A stretch of DNA of 64,000 nt from Mycobacterium paraseoulense (GTDB taxonomy: Bacteria > Actinomycetota > Actinomycetes > Mycobacteriales > Mycobacteriaceae). Under the pieces are notes generated by a model. That model searched no databases. It was not told where the DNA came from and saw nothing but the letters and a program-made list of their open reading frames with translations. Where the stretch lies: the NCBI RefSeq assembly GCF_010731655.1, contig NZ_AP022619.1, positions 930,001 to 994,000 on the forward strand. The letters run 5' to 3'. The translations under genes and the position numbers were made by a program. Each line of letters starts with the position of its first letter. Positions within the stretch are counted from its first letter, which is position 1. This document shows, one piece after another, positions 33,334-42,764 of the stretch.

Positions 33334-34284
33334 TCAGGCAAACGCCTTGCGGTATTGGTCGGGCGGGATGCCGACGCGGCGAAGGAAGTTGCGCCGCATG
33401 GTTTCTGCGGTGCCGAAGCCGCACCGGGTGGCGATCGCGACGACGGTGTCGTCGGTCTCCTCGAGCTGCCGGCGCGCGGCCTCCGTGCGGATCCGCTCGA
33501 CGTATTGGCCGGGCGCCTCGCCGACCTCGGCGGTGAACACGCGGGTGAAGTGACGCGGGCTCATCGCCGCCCGGCGGGCCAGCTCGTCGATGCGGTGCTC
33601 ACCGCCCGGATCCGCCTCGATTGCCTCCTGCACCGTGCGGATCGAATTTCGTTTGGCGCGCGGCATCCACACCGGAGCCGCGAACTGCGTCTGCCCACCC
33701 GGGCGGCGCAGGTACAGCACCAGCCAGCGGGCGACGGTTTGCGCCAACTCGGTGCCGTGGTCGTCCTCCACCAGTGAGAGCGCCAGATCGATCCCCGCGG
33801 TGACACCCGCCGCCGTCCATACGCTGTCCGAGCTGCGGATGAAAATCGGATCCGCATCGACGTCGATCGCCGGGAACTCCCGGGCTAACCGCCCGGCGAA
33901 GGCCCAGTGCGTGGTCACCCGCTGCCCGTCCAGCAGCCCCGCCTCGGCAGCCAGGAAGGCGCCCGTGCAGACGGTGACCACGCGGCGGGCGGTGCGGGCC
34001 ACGTCCTTGATCCAGCCGATCAGCGCGGCATCCGACCGCGCCGCATCGACACCTCCGCCACCGGGCAGCACCACCGTGTCGATGGGGCTGTCCGGGTCCG
34101 GCAGCGGTGCGGCGACGAAGGCGAGCCCGGTCAGGGTGGGGACGGCCTGCCCGTCGACGGATGCCAGGACGACGTCGTACCCGCCCTCGGTGAGCAGCGC
34201 CGCACCGGTGAAGACGTCGTGCGGCCCGACCACGTCGAGCGCCTGCACGCCGGGATAGCCGACGATGACCACTCTGCGAGGCAT
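33334..34284 (-). CDS. GlxA-type AraC-family transcriptional regulator with DJ-1/PfpI sensor domain
   Basis: A 316-residue fusion. The N-terminal DJ-1/PfpI domain (VVIVGYPGVQALDVVGPHDVF, then VCTGAFLAAEAGLL with the elbow Cys) spans about residues 1-190. The C-terminal AraC/XylS domain has two helix-turn-helices: RIDELARRAAMSPRHFTRVF and VVAIATRCGFGTAETMRRNF. ATG at 34284 gives the normal start; the upstream extension is Arg/Trp-rich. It precedes a stand-alone DJ-1-like gene in the same operon, and Tpx is divergent. M. tuberculosis Rv1931c is the likely counterpart. Effector unknown. Confidence 0.87.
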   Translation of the reverse strand: MPRRVVIVGYPGVQALDVVGPHDVFTGAALLTEGGYDVVLASVDGQAVPTLTGLAFVAAPLPDPDSPIDTVVLPGGGGVDAARSDAALIGWIKDVARTARRVVTVCTGAFLAAEAGLLDGQRVTTHWAFAGRLAREFPAIDVDADPIFIRSSDSVWTAAGVTAGIDLALSLVEDDHGTELAQTVARWLVLYLRRPGGQTQFAAPVWMPRAKRNSIRTVQEAIEADPGGEHRIDELARRAAMSPRHFTRVFTAEVGEAPGQYVERIRTEAARRQLEETDDTVVAIATRCGFGTAETMRRNFLRRVGIPPDQYRKAFA

Positions 34285-34395
34285 GGATCTCAGTGTTCGG
34301 CACACCCGCCCATGTCGTCTACGCCGGGCAACCCACCAATTAGGACATGGGACCTGGCCCATCGCGGCCGTGGCGGGCTTGGCAGACTGTCCCGC

Positions 34396-34893
34396 ATGGC
34401 ACAGATAACGTTGCGTGGAAACCCGATCAACACCGTCGGCGAGCTGCCTGCCGTCGGATCTCCGGCGCCGGCCTTCAGCCTCACGGGCGGCGACCTGGGG
34501 GAGGTCAGTAGCGGCCAGCTCGGCGGTAAGGCCGTGGTGCTCAACATCTTCCCGTCCGTGGACACGCCGGTGTGCGCGACCAGCGTCCGGACCTTCAACG
34601 AGCGCGCCGCCGCCAGCGGCGCCAGGGTCGTCTGCGTGTCGAAAGATCTGCCGTTCGCGTTCGCCCGGTTCTGCGGCGCCGAGGGCATCGACAACGTCAC
34701 GACGGCGTCGGCGTTCCGCAGCAGCTTCGGCGAGGACTACGGCGTCACCATCGACGACGGACCGATGGCGGGTCTGCTGGCCCGGGCCATCGTGGTGGTC
34801 GGCGCCGACGGCAAGGTCGCCTACACGGAATTGGTCCCCGAGATCGCCCAGGAGCCCAATTACGACGCGGCGCTGGCCGCGGCGGGCGCCTAG
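34396..34893 (+). CDS. tpx: thiol peroxidase (atypical 2-Cys peroxiredoxin)
   Basis: A 165-residue peroxiredoxin. The peroxidatic Cys60 lies in FPSVDTPVCATSV, and the resolving Cys93 in FARFCGAEG; Cys80 is also present as in the M. tuberculosis protein. It reduces hydrogen peroxide and organic hydroperoxides using thioredoxin. The length equals Rv1932 tpx. It lies divergent to the GlxA-type regulator and tail-to-tail with the ligase fusion gene, 16 bases between stops. Confidence 0.95.
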   Translation: MAQITLRGNPINTVGELPAVGSPAPAFSLTGGDLGEVSSGQLGGKAVVLNIFPSVDTPVCATSVRTFNERAAASGARVVCVSKDLPFAFARFCGAEGIDNVTTASAFRSSFGEDYGVTIDDGPMAGLLARAIVVVGADGKVAYTELVPEIAQEPNYDAALAAAGA

Positions 34894-34909
34894 CTTTTCG
34901 CGGCCCGTT

Positions 34910-37900
34910 TCAGAGCCCGAGTAGCCGTATCGTCTCGGCCCGCATATCCACCTTGCGGACCTTTCCCGTGGCGGTCATCGGGAACTCGTCGACGACGCGC
35001 ACGTAGCGCGGAATTTTGTAGTGCGCGAGCTTTCCGGAGCAGAAGGCGCGCAGCGCGTCAGCGTCCAGCGGCCGGCGGTCCGGTCGCATCTTGATCCAGG
35101 CGCACAGTTCCTCGCCGTACGTGTCGTCGGGAACGCCGACCACCTGCACGTCGTCGATGTCGGGATGGGTGTGCAGGAAGTCCTCGACCTCGCGCGGGTA
35201 CAGGTTTTCGCCGCCCCGGATGACGACGTCCTTGAGCCGCCCGACGATCACGCAATACCCGTCGTCTTGCAAGACCGCCAGGTCGCCGGTGTGCATCCAG
35301 CCGTCGTCGTCGATGACCTCGCGCGTCTTGTTCTCATCGCGCCAATAGCCCAGCATCACCGAATAGCCGCGGGTGCAGAGCTCACCGGGCTGACCCCGTT
35401 TGACGATCTCGCCGGTGTCGGGGTCGACGACCTTGACCTCGACGTGTGGATGCGCCCGGCCCACCGTGGCGGTTCTGCGGTGCAGGTCGTCGTCAATCAA
35501 CGTCTGACAGGACACCGGGGCGGTCTCGGTCATGCCGTAGGCGATCGCCACCTCGGACATGTTCAGCTCGTCGACGCAGCGCTTCATGACCTCTACCGGA
35601 CACGACGCGCCTGCCATGATTCCGGTCCGCAGCGACGACACATCGCGGTTGGCGAGGTCGGGGTGGCCCAAGATGCTGATGAACATCGTCGGCACACCGT
35701 AGAGAGCCGTGCACCGCTCCGTCTCGATTGCCTGCAAAGTGGTGGCGGGATCGAAACCCGGTGCCGGAATCACCATTGTCGCGCCGTGGGAAGTGCAACC
35801 TAGGTTGCCCATCACCATGCCGAAGCAATGGTAGAAAGGCACCGGGATGCACAGCCGGTCCCGGGGAGCTAGCCGGATTAGCTCGGTGACGAAGAAGCCG
35901 TTGTTGAGGATATTTCGGTGCGACAGGGTGGCGGCCTTCGGCGTACCCGTTGTGCCCGAAGTGTATTGGATGTTGATCGGGTCACCGGGGCCTAGCGCGC
36001 TCATCCGGTCCCGCAATTGTTCTTCGGACACCGTCTCGGCACGCTGCCTTAGGGCATCCCAATCGCCGGTCCCCAGGAACACGACCTCGTTCAGTTGACG
36101 GGCCAGCTCGGGAACCTCGGACCGTACCTGGTCGACCATGCTTCGATAGTCCGAGGTCTTGAACGCCGTCGCCGATACCAGCAGGCGGGTGCCTGAATGC
36201 CGCAGCACGTAGGACATTTCGTGGGTGCGGTAAGCGGGATTGATGGCGACGAGGATCGCGCCGATCTTTGCCGTCGCGTACTGAAGGATCGTCCATTCCG
36301 GGCAGTTGGGTGACCAGATACCGACCCGATCACCGCGCTGGATGTCACTGGCAATTAAGGCGCGTGCCAGACAGTCGATTTCGGCGTTCAGGTCGGCGTA
36401 TGTCCAGCGCCGGGCGCCGGCCACGTCGACGAGCGCCTCCACGTCGGGGTACGCCAGCGCGGTGCGCTCGAAGTTCACCCCGATTGTCTCGTCCAGCAGG
36501 GGAGTATCGACGGGGCCCGCATCATAGGAATCCACCCCGCTGTACCGTTGACGCAGAATGGTTTTGAGCACCTTGCCATTGGCATTGCGCGGCAACACAT
36601 CAACGATCACGACACGATCAGGACGTTTGTAGTGCGCCAGATGCGCACGGCAGTGCGTCTCGACCTCGGCGTCGGTCGGCGGATCATTCGGATCGCGCGG
36701 CACGATCACCGCCATCGGAGTCTCGCCCCACTTCGGGTGGGGCACTCCGACAATCGCAACCTCGGCGACTTTGGGGTGGGCGGCCAGAACGTTCTCCAGT
36801 TCGGCGCTGTAGATGTTCTCTCCACCCGAGATGATCATGTCCTTCTTCCGGTCGACGACATAAATGTAGCCGTCACCGTCCTGCCTGACGAGATCACCGG
36901 AGTGAAACCAGCCGCCCCGAAAGGCCTCTGCGGTCTCCGCGGGCTTGTCCCAGTATTCCTTCATGATCAGCGGCCCGAGATACACGATCTCGCCGATCTC
37001 GCCCTGGGGGACGTCGTTCATCTCGTCATCAACGATGCGGACGTCGACGTTGAGCATCGGGGTGCCTACCGAACCGATCTTGCGGATGGCGTCTTCACCG
37101 CGAAGCATGCAGGTGATAGGGCTGCACTCGGTCTGCCCGAACGCGGCGATGATCTCGGCCATTGGGAAGGTGTCGATCATGTTGCGCAGCAACGCCGTCG
37201 ATGCCGGCGCCGCGCCCCACCAGACGCGGCGCAGTCCGCTGAGATCCCACGAGCGCAGGTCTGGCATGGCGCAGACCAGTTGCCATTGCGCGGGTGTCAT
37301 CCAGCAGGATGTGACGTGCTGCTCGGTGATCGTGGCCAACGTGGCCGCCGGATCGAAGCCGCCCGATGGGGGAATGACGACCCTCCCTCCGACGAGGAAT
37401 GTCGGTAGCATCCCGGAGACGCCCGCGACGTGGAATAGCGGCGCGAGCGCCAACCAGCAGTCGTCGTCATGTCGATGACCGAGTGTGGCGATCACGCTGA
37501 GTGCGTGCAGGTACAGATTGCGGTGCGTGATCACCGCGCCCTTCGGGAAGCCCGTGGTCCCGGACGTGTACATGATGAACGCGGGCGCCTCGTCCGCGAC
37601 GGTGACGTCGACCGCGCGACCGGCAGCGGCGGTCCGGATTCCATCCAAGTCGCCGCCGATCGTGAGGACCGCTTGCACCGATGGCGCCTTCGTGCGCGCC
37701 TGCACCACAGCGGGCGCACACGCCAGATCCGCGACCACGACGCTCGAACCACTATCTGCCAGCACATACGCAATCTCGTCCGAGACCAGCCGGAAATTGA
37801 CGGGCACCGCGATTGCACCCAGACGCAGCGCGGCGAACCAGACCTCAACGAGGTCAAGGCTGTTCAGTCCGACCACGGCGACCCGATCGCCCATGCCAAT

Positions 37901-38065
37901 TCCCCTCGCGGACAACGCGTTCGCCAGCCGCGTCACCCGATCGTCCAACTCCGCGAAAGTGCACCGCCGATACGGATCGACGAACGCGACGTTGCCGGGC
38001 CGCACCCGGGCGTGCCGAGCCAGAACGTCGCTGAGCGTGATACCCGTACCGGGCGAAGTGCCCAT
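34910..38065 (-). CDS. tandem two-domain acyl-CoA ligase fusion (1051 aa)
   Basis: One continuous frame encodes two complete adenylate-forming ligases. Domain 1 (about 1-510): YTSGTTGFPKG from Tyr166, AAFGQTECS, GRGG-type hinge VDRKKDMIISGGENIY, and catalytic Lys498 in NANGKVLK. Domain 2 (about 525-1051): YTSGTTGTPKA from Tyr701, IAYGMTETAP, GRLKDVVIRGGENLYP, and Lys1035 in TATGKVRK. A short linker joins them with no stop or frameshift. FadD proteins are normally single-domain, about 500-560 residues. It starts 7 bases after fadE18 and is the last gene of the EchA13-FadE17-FadE18 operon, so it probably activates the acid(s) that this set oxidises. ATG at 38065 chosen. Confidence 0.9.
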   Translation of the reverse strand: MGTSPGTGITLSDVLARHARVRPGNVAFVDPYRRCTFAELDDRVTRLANALSARGIGMGDRVAVVGLNSLDLVEVWFAALRLGAIAVPVNFRLVSDEIAYVLADSGSSVVVADLACAPAVVQARTKAPSVQAVLTIGGDLDGIRTAAAGRAVDVTVADEAPAFIMYTSGTTGFPKGAVITHRNLYLHALSVIATLGHRHDDDCWLALAPLFHVAGVSGMLPTFLVGGRVVIPPSGGFDPAATLATITEQHVTSCWMTPAQWQLVCAMPDLRSWDLSGLRRVWWGAAPASTALLRNMIDTFPMAEIIAAFGQTECSPITCMLRGEDAIRKIGSVGTPMLNVDVRIVDDEMNDVPQGEIGEIVYLGPLIMKEYWDKPAETAEAFRGGWFHSGDLVRQDGDGYIYVVDRKKDMIISGGENIYSAELENVLAAHPKVAEVAIVGVPHPKWGETPMAVIVPRDPNDPPTDAEVETHCRAHLAHYKRPDRVVIVDVLPRNANGKVLKTILRQRYSGVDSYDAGPVDTPLLDETIGVNFERTALAYPDVEALVDVAGARRWTYADLNAEIDCLARALIASDIQRGDRVGIWSPNCPEWTILQYATAKIGAILVAINPAYRTHEMSYVLRHSGTRLLVSATAFKTSDYRSMVDQVRSEVPELARQLNEVVFLGTGDWDALRQRAETVSEEQLRDRMSALGPGDPINIQYTSGTTGTPKAATLSHRNILNNGFFVTELIRLAPRDRLCIPVPFYHCFGMVMGNLGCTSHGATMVIPAPGFDPATTLQAIETERCTALYGVPTMFISILGHPDLANRDVSSLRTGIMAGASCPVEVMKRCVDELNMSEVAIAYGMTETAPVSCQTLIDDDLHRRTATVGRAHPHVEVKVVDPDTGEIVKRGQPGELCTRGYSVMLGYWRDENKTREVIDDDGWMHTGDLAVLQDDGYCVIVGRLKDVVIRGGENLYPREVEDFLHTHPDIDDVQVVGVPDDTYGEELCAWIKMRPDRRPLDADALRAFCSGKLAHYKIPRYVRVVDEFPMTATGKVRKVDMRAETIRLLGL

Positions 38066-38072
38066 CGCTGAC

Positions 38073-39170
38073 CTACAGGCCTGCGCGGTCGGCAAGCAGT
38101 GCCCGGTTTTGGGCGCTGCTACCGAACAGCGCCTCGGTGGTCTTGGCCCGGCGGAAATACAAATGCAAGTCGTGTTCCCACGTGAAGGCGATACCGCCGT
38201 GGACCTGGATAGCGGAGCCGGCGCACAGCACGAACGTGTCCGCCGCCTGCGCCTTCACCAAAGGCGCGGTGATGCGCAGGTCATCCCCGTTAGCGGCGCT
38301 CATCGCGGCGAACATCACGGCTGCGAGCGTCGCGTCGATCTCGATCATCATCTCGGCGCAGGCGTGCTTGACCGCCTGGAACGAACCGATCGGTCGATCG
38401 AATTGCCGTCGGGTCCTTGCATATTCGACTGCCAGCGCAAGGCAGGCCTCGGCACCGCCGAGCATCTCGGCCGCGAGCAGCAACCGGGCCACATCGAGTA
38501 GCCGCTCGACCTCGTCGGGCGAACCTGCGGTCAACGGCTCTGCCGGGGCTTGAGACAGCCGCACCTTGGCGACGGGACGGGTGATGTCGAACGAAGGCAG
38601 CCGGACAACCGTCACGCCGGGGGCGTCGGCCGCCACAACGTGGCAGACGACGGTGCCGTCGGCCACCGCAGGGATCACGAACAAGTCAGCGACGTGTCCG
38701 TGCAACACGGGGGTGCACTCCCCGGTGAGGACGACACGGCCGCCACGCCGGTCGGCCCGGACCGGTGTCGTAGCCGGGTCCGCATCGTGAGGGCCGGCGG
38801 CCGCAAACGCTCCGATCCGTTCACCCGAGAGCAGGCCGGTGAGCAGGCCCTTGCGCTGCTCTTCGTCGCCCATGCGCAGGATCGCATCGATCGCAAACAT
38901 GGTCGCCGCGAAGGGAACCGGGGTGAGCGCCCGGCCGAGCTCACCGAATGCAATGGCGGTTTCGACGAGCGTGGCGCCCGCCCCACCGTACTCCGGCGGG
39001 GCGTGTAGCGCGGGGAGCTCGAGTTCGCCGCACAGCCGTTGCCACAGCCGGCGGTCGTGGCCGTCGGCGGCGGCCACCTCACGTACCCGACCGGGCGGCG
39101 CCTGGTCGTGCAGGAAACCGCGCAGCGATGCGCGAAAGGCGTCTTGTTCGATGCTGTATCGGAAATCCAT
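38073..39170 (-). CDS. fadE18: acyl-CoA dehydrogenase, FadE18-like subunit
   Basis: A 365-residue acyl-CoA dehydrogenase-family protein. The N-terminal helical domain, the middle beta-domain (IGAFAAAGPHDADP) and the C-terminal helical bundle (QFDRPIGSFQAVKHACAEMM, then QVHGGIAFTWEHDLHLYFRR with FAD-pyrophosphate contacts) are all present. It is adjacent to the FadE17-like gene with a single base between them. In mycobacteria such pairs form alpha2beta2 heterotetramers acting on steroid-like CoA thioesters; FadE17-FadE18 is one of the predicted pairs. Length matches Rv1933c. The partner carries part of the active site. Confidence 0.87.
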   Translation of the reverse strand: MDFRYSIEQDAFRASLRGFLHDQAPPGRVREVAAADGHDRRLWQRLCGELELPALHAPPEYGGAGATLVETAIAFGELGRALTPVPFAATMFAIDAILRMGDEEQRKGLLTGLLSGERIGAFAAAGPHDADPATTPVRADRRGGRVVLTGECTPVLHGHVADLFVIPAVADGTVVCHVVAADAPGVTVVRLPSFDITRPVAKVRLSQAPAEPLTAGSPDEVERLLDVARLLLAAEMLGGAEACLALAVEYARTRRQFDRPIGSFQAVKHACAEMMIEIDATLAAVMFAAMSAANGDDLRITAPLVKAQAADTFVLCAGSAIQVHGGIAFTWEHDLHLYFRRAKTTEALFGSSAQNRALLADRAGL

Positions 39171-39171
39171 C

Positions 39172-40401
39172 TCAGCCCACCGCCTGGGGTCGCGGCTCCT
39201 TGGGGAGCCCGAGCAATTGCTCGCCGATCACATTGCGCTGGATCTGCGAGCTGCCCGCGTAAATAGTCGCGGCACGCGCATAGAGCAGCTCGTCGGTCCA
39301 GCACGCGGCCGAGTTAGGCGTGCCCGGTTCCGGGACGATCAGCGCTTCACCGTTGCCTGGGCCCTCCGGGCTCAGCACTTCGAGCCCGAGGATCTCGGCG
39401 GCGAGCTCGGTGTATCGCTGGAAGTACTCACTCCAGACGACCTTGCTGATCGCGGCATCGGCGCCGGGCCGCTGCCCGTTGACCAACAAGGTCAGGCCGC
39501 GGTAGCCCTGGTAACGCATGATCTGGACGCGCGAATAACACCACGCCAACGCATCGCGGATGCGGGGGTCGCGCTGCAATCCGCGCTCGCGGGCGAGCTC
39601 GCACAGCCTGTCGAGCTCTCGCCCGAAGTTGATCGCGGCCGTCGTGACCTGTGAGGCGCGCTCGAATCCGAGCAGTGTCATCGCCACCACCCATCCATCA
39701 CCGACCCGACCGACCACATTGGCGGCCGGCGTGCGGGCATCGGTCAGGAACACCTCGCTGAACGAGGCGTGCCCGGCCGCGTTGACGATAGGCCGCACCA
39801 CCAAGCCCGGCTGGTCCATCGGCACCAGCAGCACCGACAGGCTCGCGTGCTTGAGCCCATCCGGGTCGGTGCGCGCCAACACGAAGATCCAGTTCGCGCA
39901 TGCCCCCGCCGACGTCCAGATTTTCTGTCCGTTGAGCACCCACTGGTCGCCATCGAGCACCGCTTTGGTCCGAACGGATGCCAGGTCCGAGCCCGCCTCG
40001 GGCTCGGAGAAACCCTGGCACCAGCGATCCTCACCGGACAGAATGCGGGGCAGGAAATATTTCTTCTGCTCCTCGGAGCCCAGCGCGATCAGCGTGTTGC
40101 CCAGCAGCTGGATGCCCAGCAGGTCGTTCTCCAACCCCTCCGGCGCGCCCGCACGGGCAACCTCCTCGTCAAGCACCACCTGCTCGATCGCGGAGAGACC
40201 GGCGCCGCCGTACTCTTTCGGCCAGGACACCGCTACCAGGCCGCGCTCGGCAAGGGCCTGGCGCCACCGGTGCGCGCTGGCCCGTCGCTCGTCGGGCGGC
40301 AACGCCCCACCGCCGGACCAATCGGGCGGGAGGTACTCGGCGAGAAACGCGCGGATCTGCTCGCGGAACGCCTCCGCTTCCGGCGGGTAGACGACATCCA
40401 C
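39172..40401 (-). CDS. fadE17: acyl-CoA dehydrogenase, FadE17-like subunit
   Basis: A 409-residue acyl-CoA dehydrogenase, the same length as M. tuberculosis Rv1934c. Marks: [18 protein letters not shown], the FAD/substrate block [29 protein letters not shown], and the C-terminal [23 protein letters not shown]. It starts at a GTG preceded by GGAGGGAAATCACC. The gene lies 19 bases after echA13 and 1 base before fadE18. It probably forms a heterotetramer with FadE18 to make an alpha,beta-unsaturated acyl-CoA that EchA13 would hydrate. Confidence 0.9.
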   Translation of the reverse strand: MDVVYPPEAEAFREQIRAFLAEYLPPDWSGGGALPPDERRASAHRWRQALAERGLVAVSWPKEYGGAGLSAIEQVVLDEEVARAGAPEGLENDLLGIQLLGNTLIALGSEEQKKYFLPRILSGEDRWCQGFSEPEAGSDLASVRTKAVLDGDQWVLNGQKIWTSAGACANWIFVLARTDPDGLKHASLSVLLVPMDQPGLVVRPIVNAAGHASFSEVFLTDARTPAANVVGRVGDGWVVAMTLLGFERASQVTTAAINFGRELDRLCELARERGLQRDPRIRDALAWCYSRVQIMRYQGYRGLTLLVNGQRPGADAAISKVVWSEYFQRYTELAAEILGLEVLSPEGPGNGEALIVPEPGTPNSAACWTDELLYARAATIYAGSSQIQRNVIGEQLLGLPKEPRPQAVG

Positions 40402-40420
40402 GGTGATTTCCCTCCGGAGT

Positions 40421-41317
40421 TCAGGGGCGCTGCTTGGCCGCGGGCAGGATCTCGGGGGCCAGGCGCCAGTCCTCCAGACCGTTGTCGACCGTGCCGTAGG
40501 ACAGCTTTCCTCCGGTCACCTCCGCCCAATGCGCGTGATTGAGCTGGTGGATGGAAAAGCAGGCATCGAGCGCCGCGGACAAGCCCATAGCGTCGACGGA
40601 CTGGTTCACCGACTCCTTGATGAACAGCGCCGTGACCGTCGGCAACTTGGCGATACGGCGGGCGAAATCGATTGTGCAATCTGATAACTCGTCGTTAGGG
40701 AAGACCTTGCTCACCATCCCGATGGCGTGCGCGTTGTGGGCGTCAAGCGAGTCGCCGGTGAGCAAGAGCTCCTTTGCCTTACGCGGACCGAACTCCCATG
40801 GATGACCGAAGTACTCCACCCCGCACATCCCGAGCCGCGTCCCGACGACATCGGCGAAAACGGTGTCCTCGGCCGCAACGATGAGATCGCAACACCAAGC
40901 CAGCATCAGGCCGGCCGACAACACCGTGCCGTGGACCTCGGCAATGGTGATCTTCCGGAGATTGCGCCACCGTTTGGTGTTCTCGAAGAAGTAGTGCCAC
41001 TCCTGCCGATGCCGTGACTCCACCCCGCCGCGCGTTCCGCCGTTGCACCGATATGTGGGGTGCTGGTCCGGGCCCGGTGAGCGCTCGCGGACGTCGTCGG
41101 TCGAGCCGAGGTCGTGCCCCGCGGAGAACGACGGCCCCGCCCCCCGCAGGATCACCACGCGGACCGCATCGTCTACTTCGGCGAGCGCGAAAGCGGAGCC
41201 CAGCTCAACAAGCATCCCGCGGTTCTGCGCATTCCGTTGTTTCGGGCGGTCGAGCGTGATGACGGCGATCCGGCCTTGGTCGACGACCTCGTATTGGATG
41301 TAGTCGAAATCCTGCAC
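40421..41317 (-). CDS. echA13: enoyl-CoA hydratase, EchA13-like
   Basis: A 298-residue crotonase-family protein. The oxyanion-hole block [13 protein letters not shown] and the second signature [18 protein letters not shown] are clear. GTG at 41317, after AAAGGAGCATTCC, is the best start; the frame extends 84 codons upstream, but that stretch crosses the divergent operator and has no ribosome site. It contains an insertion with Cys and Trp residues ([30 protein letters not shown]) seen in this mycobacterial subgroup. First gene of the four-gene leftward operon. Counterpart of Rv1935c; substrate unknown. Confidence 0.87.
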   Translation of the reverse strand: MQDFDYIQYEVVDQGRIAVITLDRPKQRNAQNRGMLVELGSAFALAEVDDAVRVVILRGAGPSFSAGHDLGSTDDVRERSPGPDQHPTYRCNGGTRGGVESRHRQEWHYFFENTKRWRNLRKITIAEVHGTVLSAGLMLAWCCDLIVAAEDTVFADVVGTRLGMCGVEYFGHPWEFGPRKAKELLLTGDSLDAHNAHAIGMVSKVFPNDELSDCTIDFARRIAKLPTVTALFIKESVNQSVDAMGLSAALDACFSIHQLNHAHWAEVTGGKLSYGTVDNGLEDWRLAPEILPAAKQRP

Positions 41318-41625
41318 GGAATGCTCCTTTCGAGGAGTGGACGGGGCCGCGCGGACATGTCGACGGCAGTGTCCTCGCGCGGTTCGGCCTGTCGTCGCCG
41401 CCCCAACTGCGCGTGGCCGGGCTGACGTCGGTGAGGCTACGCGTCCTAGAACAAAATGTCCATTAGCGATACGCAGACTGGAAACTATGTGAAACGTAAA
41501 TTCCCATGACAAATGCGTCTTGCGCGCAATGATGTATCTTGCTAGTACTGTGTTGTAGGTTGCAATCAAGAGATCGCCGAGTGCCGTCTCGGGCTGGGTT
41601 CGGTCACTACTGAGGAAGGTTGAAG
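41318..41625. promoter_or_regulatory. divergent echA13/mel2 promoter with bipartite putative Mce3R operator
   Basis: A 308-base region with no gene. It carries both halves of a module found three times in the window. The first is a core GTATCTTGCTAGTAC at 41534-41548, continuing with conserved sequence to 41567. Then, 59 bases away on the echA13 side, lies GCGTATCGCTAATGGACAT at 41456-41474 (minus strand). At the mid-offset 34-38 it also has TTTAC, conserved in position in the mce3 copy. For mel2, TTGCGC (41520) and TAGTAC (41543), 17 bases apart, could be a promoter overlapping the core. Predicted to be bound by the tandem-TetR protein Mce3R. Confidence 0.75.
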
Positions 41626-42735
41626 ATGGAGATCGGGATTTTTCTCATGCCGGCGCATCCGCCCGAGCGAAACCTCTACGACGCGACGCAGTGGGACCTC
41701 GAGATCATCGAGCTTGCCGACCAGCTGGGCTACGTGGAGGCCTGGGTCGGGGAGCACTTCACCGTGCCATGGGAGCCGATCTGTGCGCCCGATCTGCTGT
41801 TGGCGCAGGCGCTGCTGCGCACGAAGTCGATCAAGCTGGCTCCCGGAGCGCATCTGCTGCCGTACCACCACCCGGTGGAACTCGCCCACCGAGTGGCCTA
41901 CTTCGACCACCTGGCCCAGGGCCGCTACATGCTGGGCGTCGGTGCCAGTGGTATCCCGGGCGACTGGGCGCTGTTCGATGTCGACGGACAAAACGGCGAG
42001 CACCGCGAGATGACGCGCGAAGCCCTCGAGATCATGCTGCGTGTCTGGACCGAAGACGGCCCCTGGGAACATCGGGGAAAGTACTGGAACGCCAACGGCA
42101 TTGCACCGATGTTCGAGGGTTTGATGAAACGCCACATCAAGCCTTTCCAGAAGCCCCACCCGCCCATCGGCGTCACGGGGTTTTCCGCCGGATCGGAGAC
42201 ACTCAAGCTCGCCGGCGAGCGCGGCTACCTGCCCATGAGCCTGGACCTCAACACCGAGTACGTGGCGACGCACTGGGACGCGGTGCTGGAAGGCGCCGCG
42301 CGCAGCGGGCGCACGCCGGATCGCCGCGACTGGCGACTGGTGCGTGAGGTCGTCGTCGCCGAAACTGACGAGAAGGCATTCCGGTACGCGGTCGACGGCA
42401 TCATCGGACGCAACATGCGCGAGTACGTCCTGCCGACCTTCCGCATGTTCGGCATGACCAAGTTCTACAAACACAGCCCCGCGGTGCCCGACGCAGACGT
42501 GACACCGGAATACCTCGCCGAGAAAACGTTCGTGGTCGGCTCCGTCGAGACGGTGGTCGACAAGCTGGAGGCGACCTATGACCAGGTCGGCGGATTCGGG
42601 CATCTGCTGATCCTCGGGTTCGACTACAGCGACAATCCCGGCCCGTGGAAGGAGTCCATGCGGCTGCTCGCAGAGGAGGTCATGCCCAGGCTCAACGCGC
42701 GCCTCGCGAAGAAACCGGCAATCGCGACCGTCTAG
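41626..42735 (+). CDS. melF: luciferase-like flavin monooxygenase, MelF
   Basis: A 369-residue LLM-class protein, the same length as M. tuberculosis Rv1936. The TIM-barrel marks are MEIGIFLMPAHPPERN, GYVEAWVGEHFTVPWEP, IKLAPGAHLLPYHHPVELAHRVAYFD in two parts, and GRYMLGVGASGIPGDW. It would use reduced flavin and oxygen. First gene of the mel2 operon, which in M. marinum and M. tuberculosis is described as resembling bioluminescence operons and affecting reactive-oxygen resistance. The ATG follows GAGGAAGG. The flavin reductase is encoded three genes downstream. Natural substrate unknown. Confidence 0.9.
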   Translation: MEIGIFLMPAHPPERNLYDATQWDLEIIELADQLGYVEAWVGEHFTVPWEPICAPDLLLAQALLRTKSIKLAPGAHLLPYHHPVELAHRVAYFDHLAQGRYMLGVGASGIPGDWALFDVDGQNGEHREMTREALEIMLRVWTEDGPWEHRGKYWNANGIAPMFEGLMKRHIKPFQKPHPPIGVTGFSAGSETLKLAGERGYLPMSLDLNTEYVATHWDAVLEGAARSGRTPDRRDWRLVREVVVAETDEKAFRYAVDGIIGRNMREYVLPTFRMFGMTKFYKHSPAVPDADVTPEYLAEKTFVVGSVETVVDKLEATYDQVGGFGHLLILGFDYSDNPGPWKESMRLLAEEVMPRLNARLAKKPAIATV

Positions 42736-42764
42736 CCGTCGGCAACCGATCGAAGGGGCACCCC

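Noticed and set aside
31823..33424. A long minus-strand frame across the NTF2-like and DJ-1-like genes
   Set aside because: The translation is Arg/Gly/Ala-rich low-complexity sequence typical of an off-frame read, and both overlapping genes have clear family motifs.
34910..38065. Ligase fusion as two genes joined by an assembly error
   Set aside because: No stop, internal ribosome site or frame change is visible between the halves and the linker is in frame; raw reads would be needed to exclude it fully, so it is kept as a finding.
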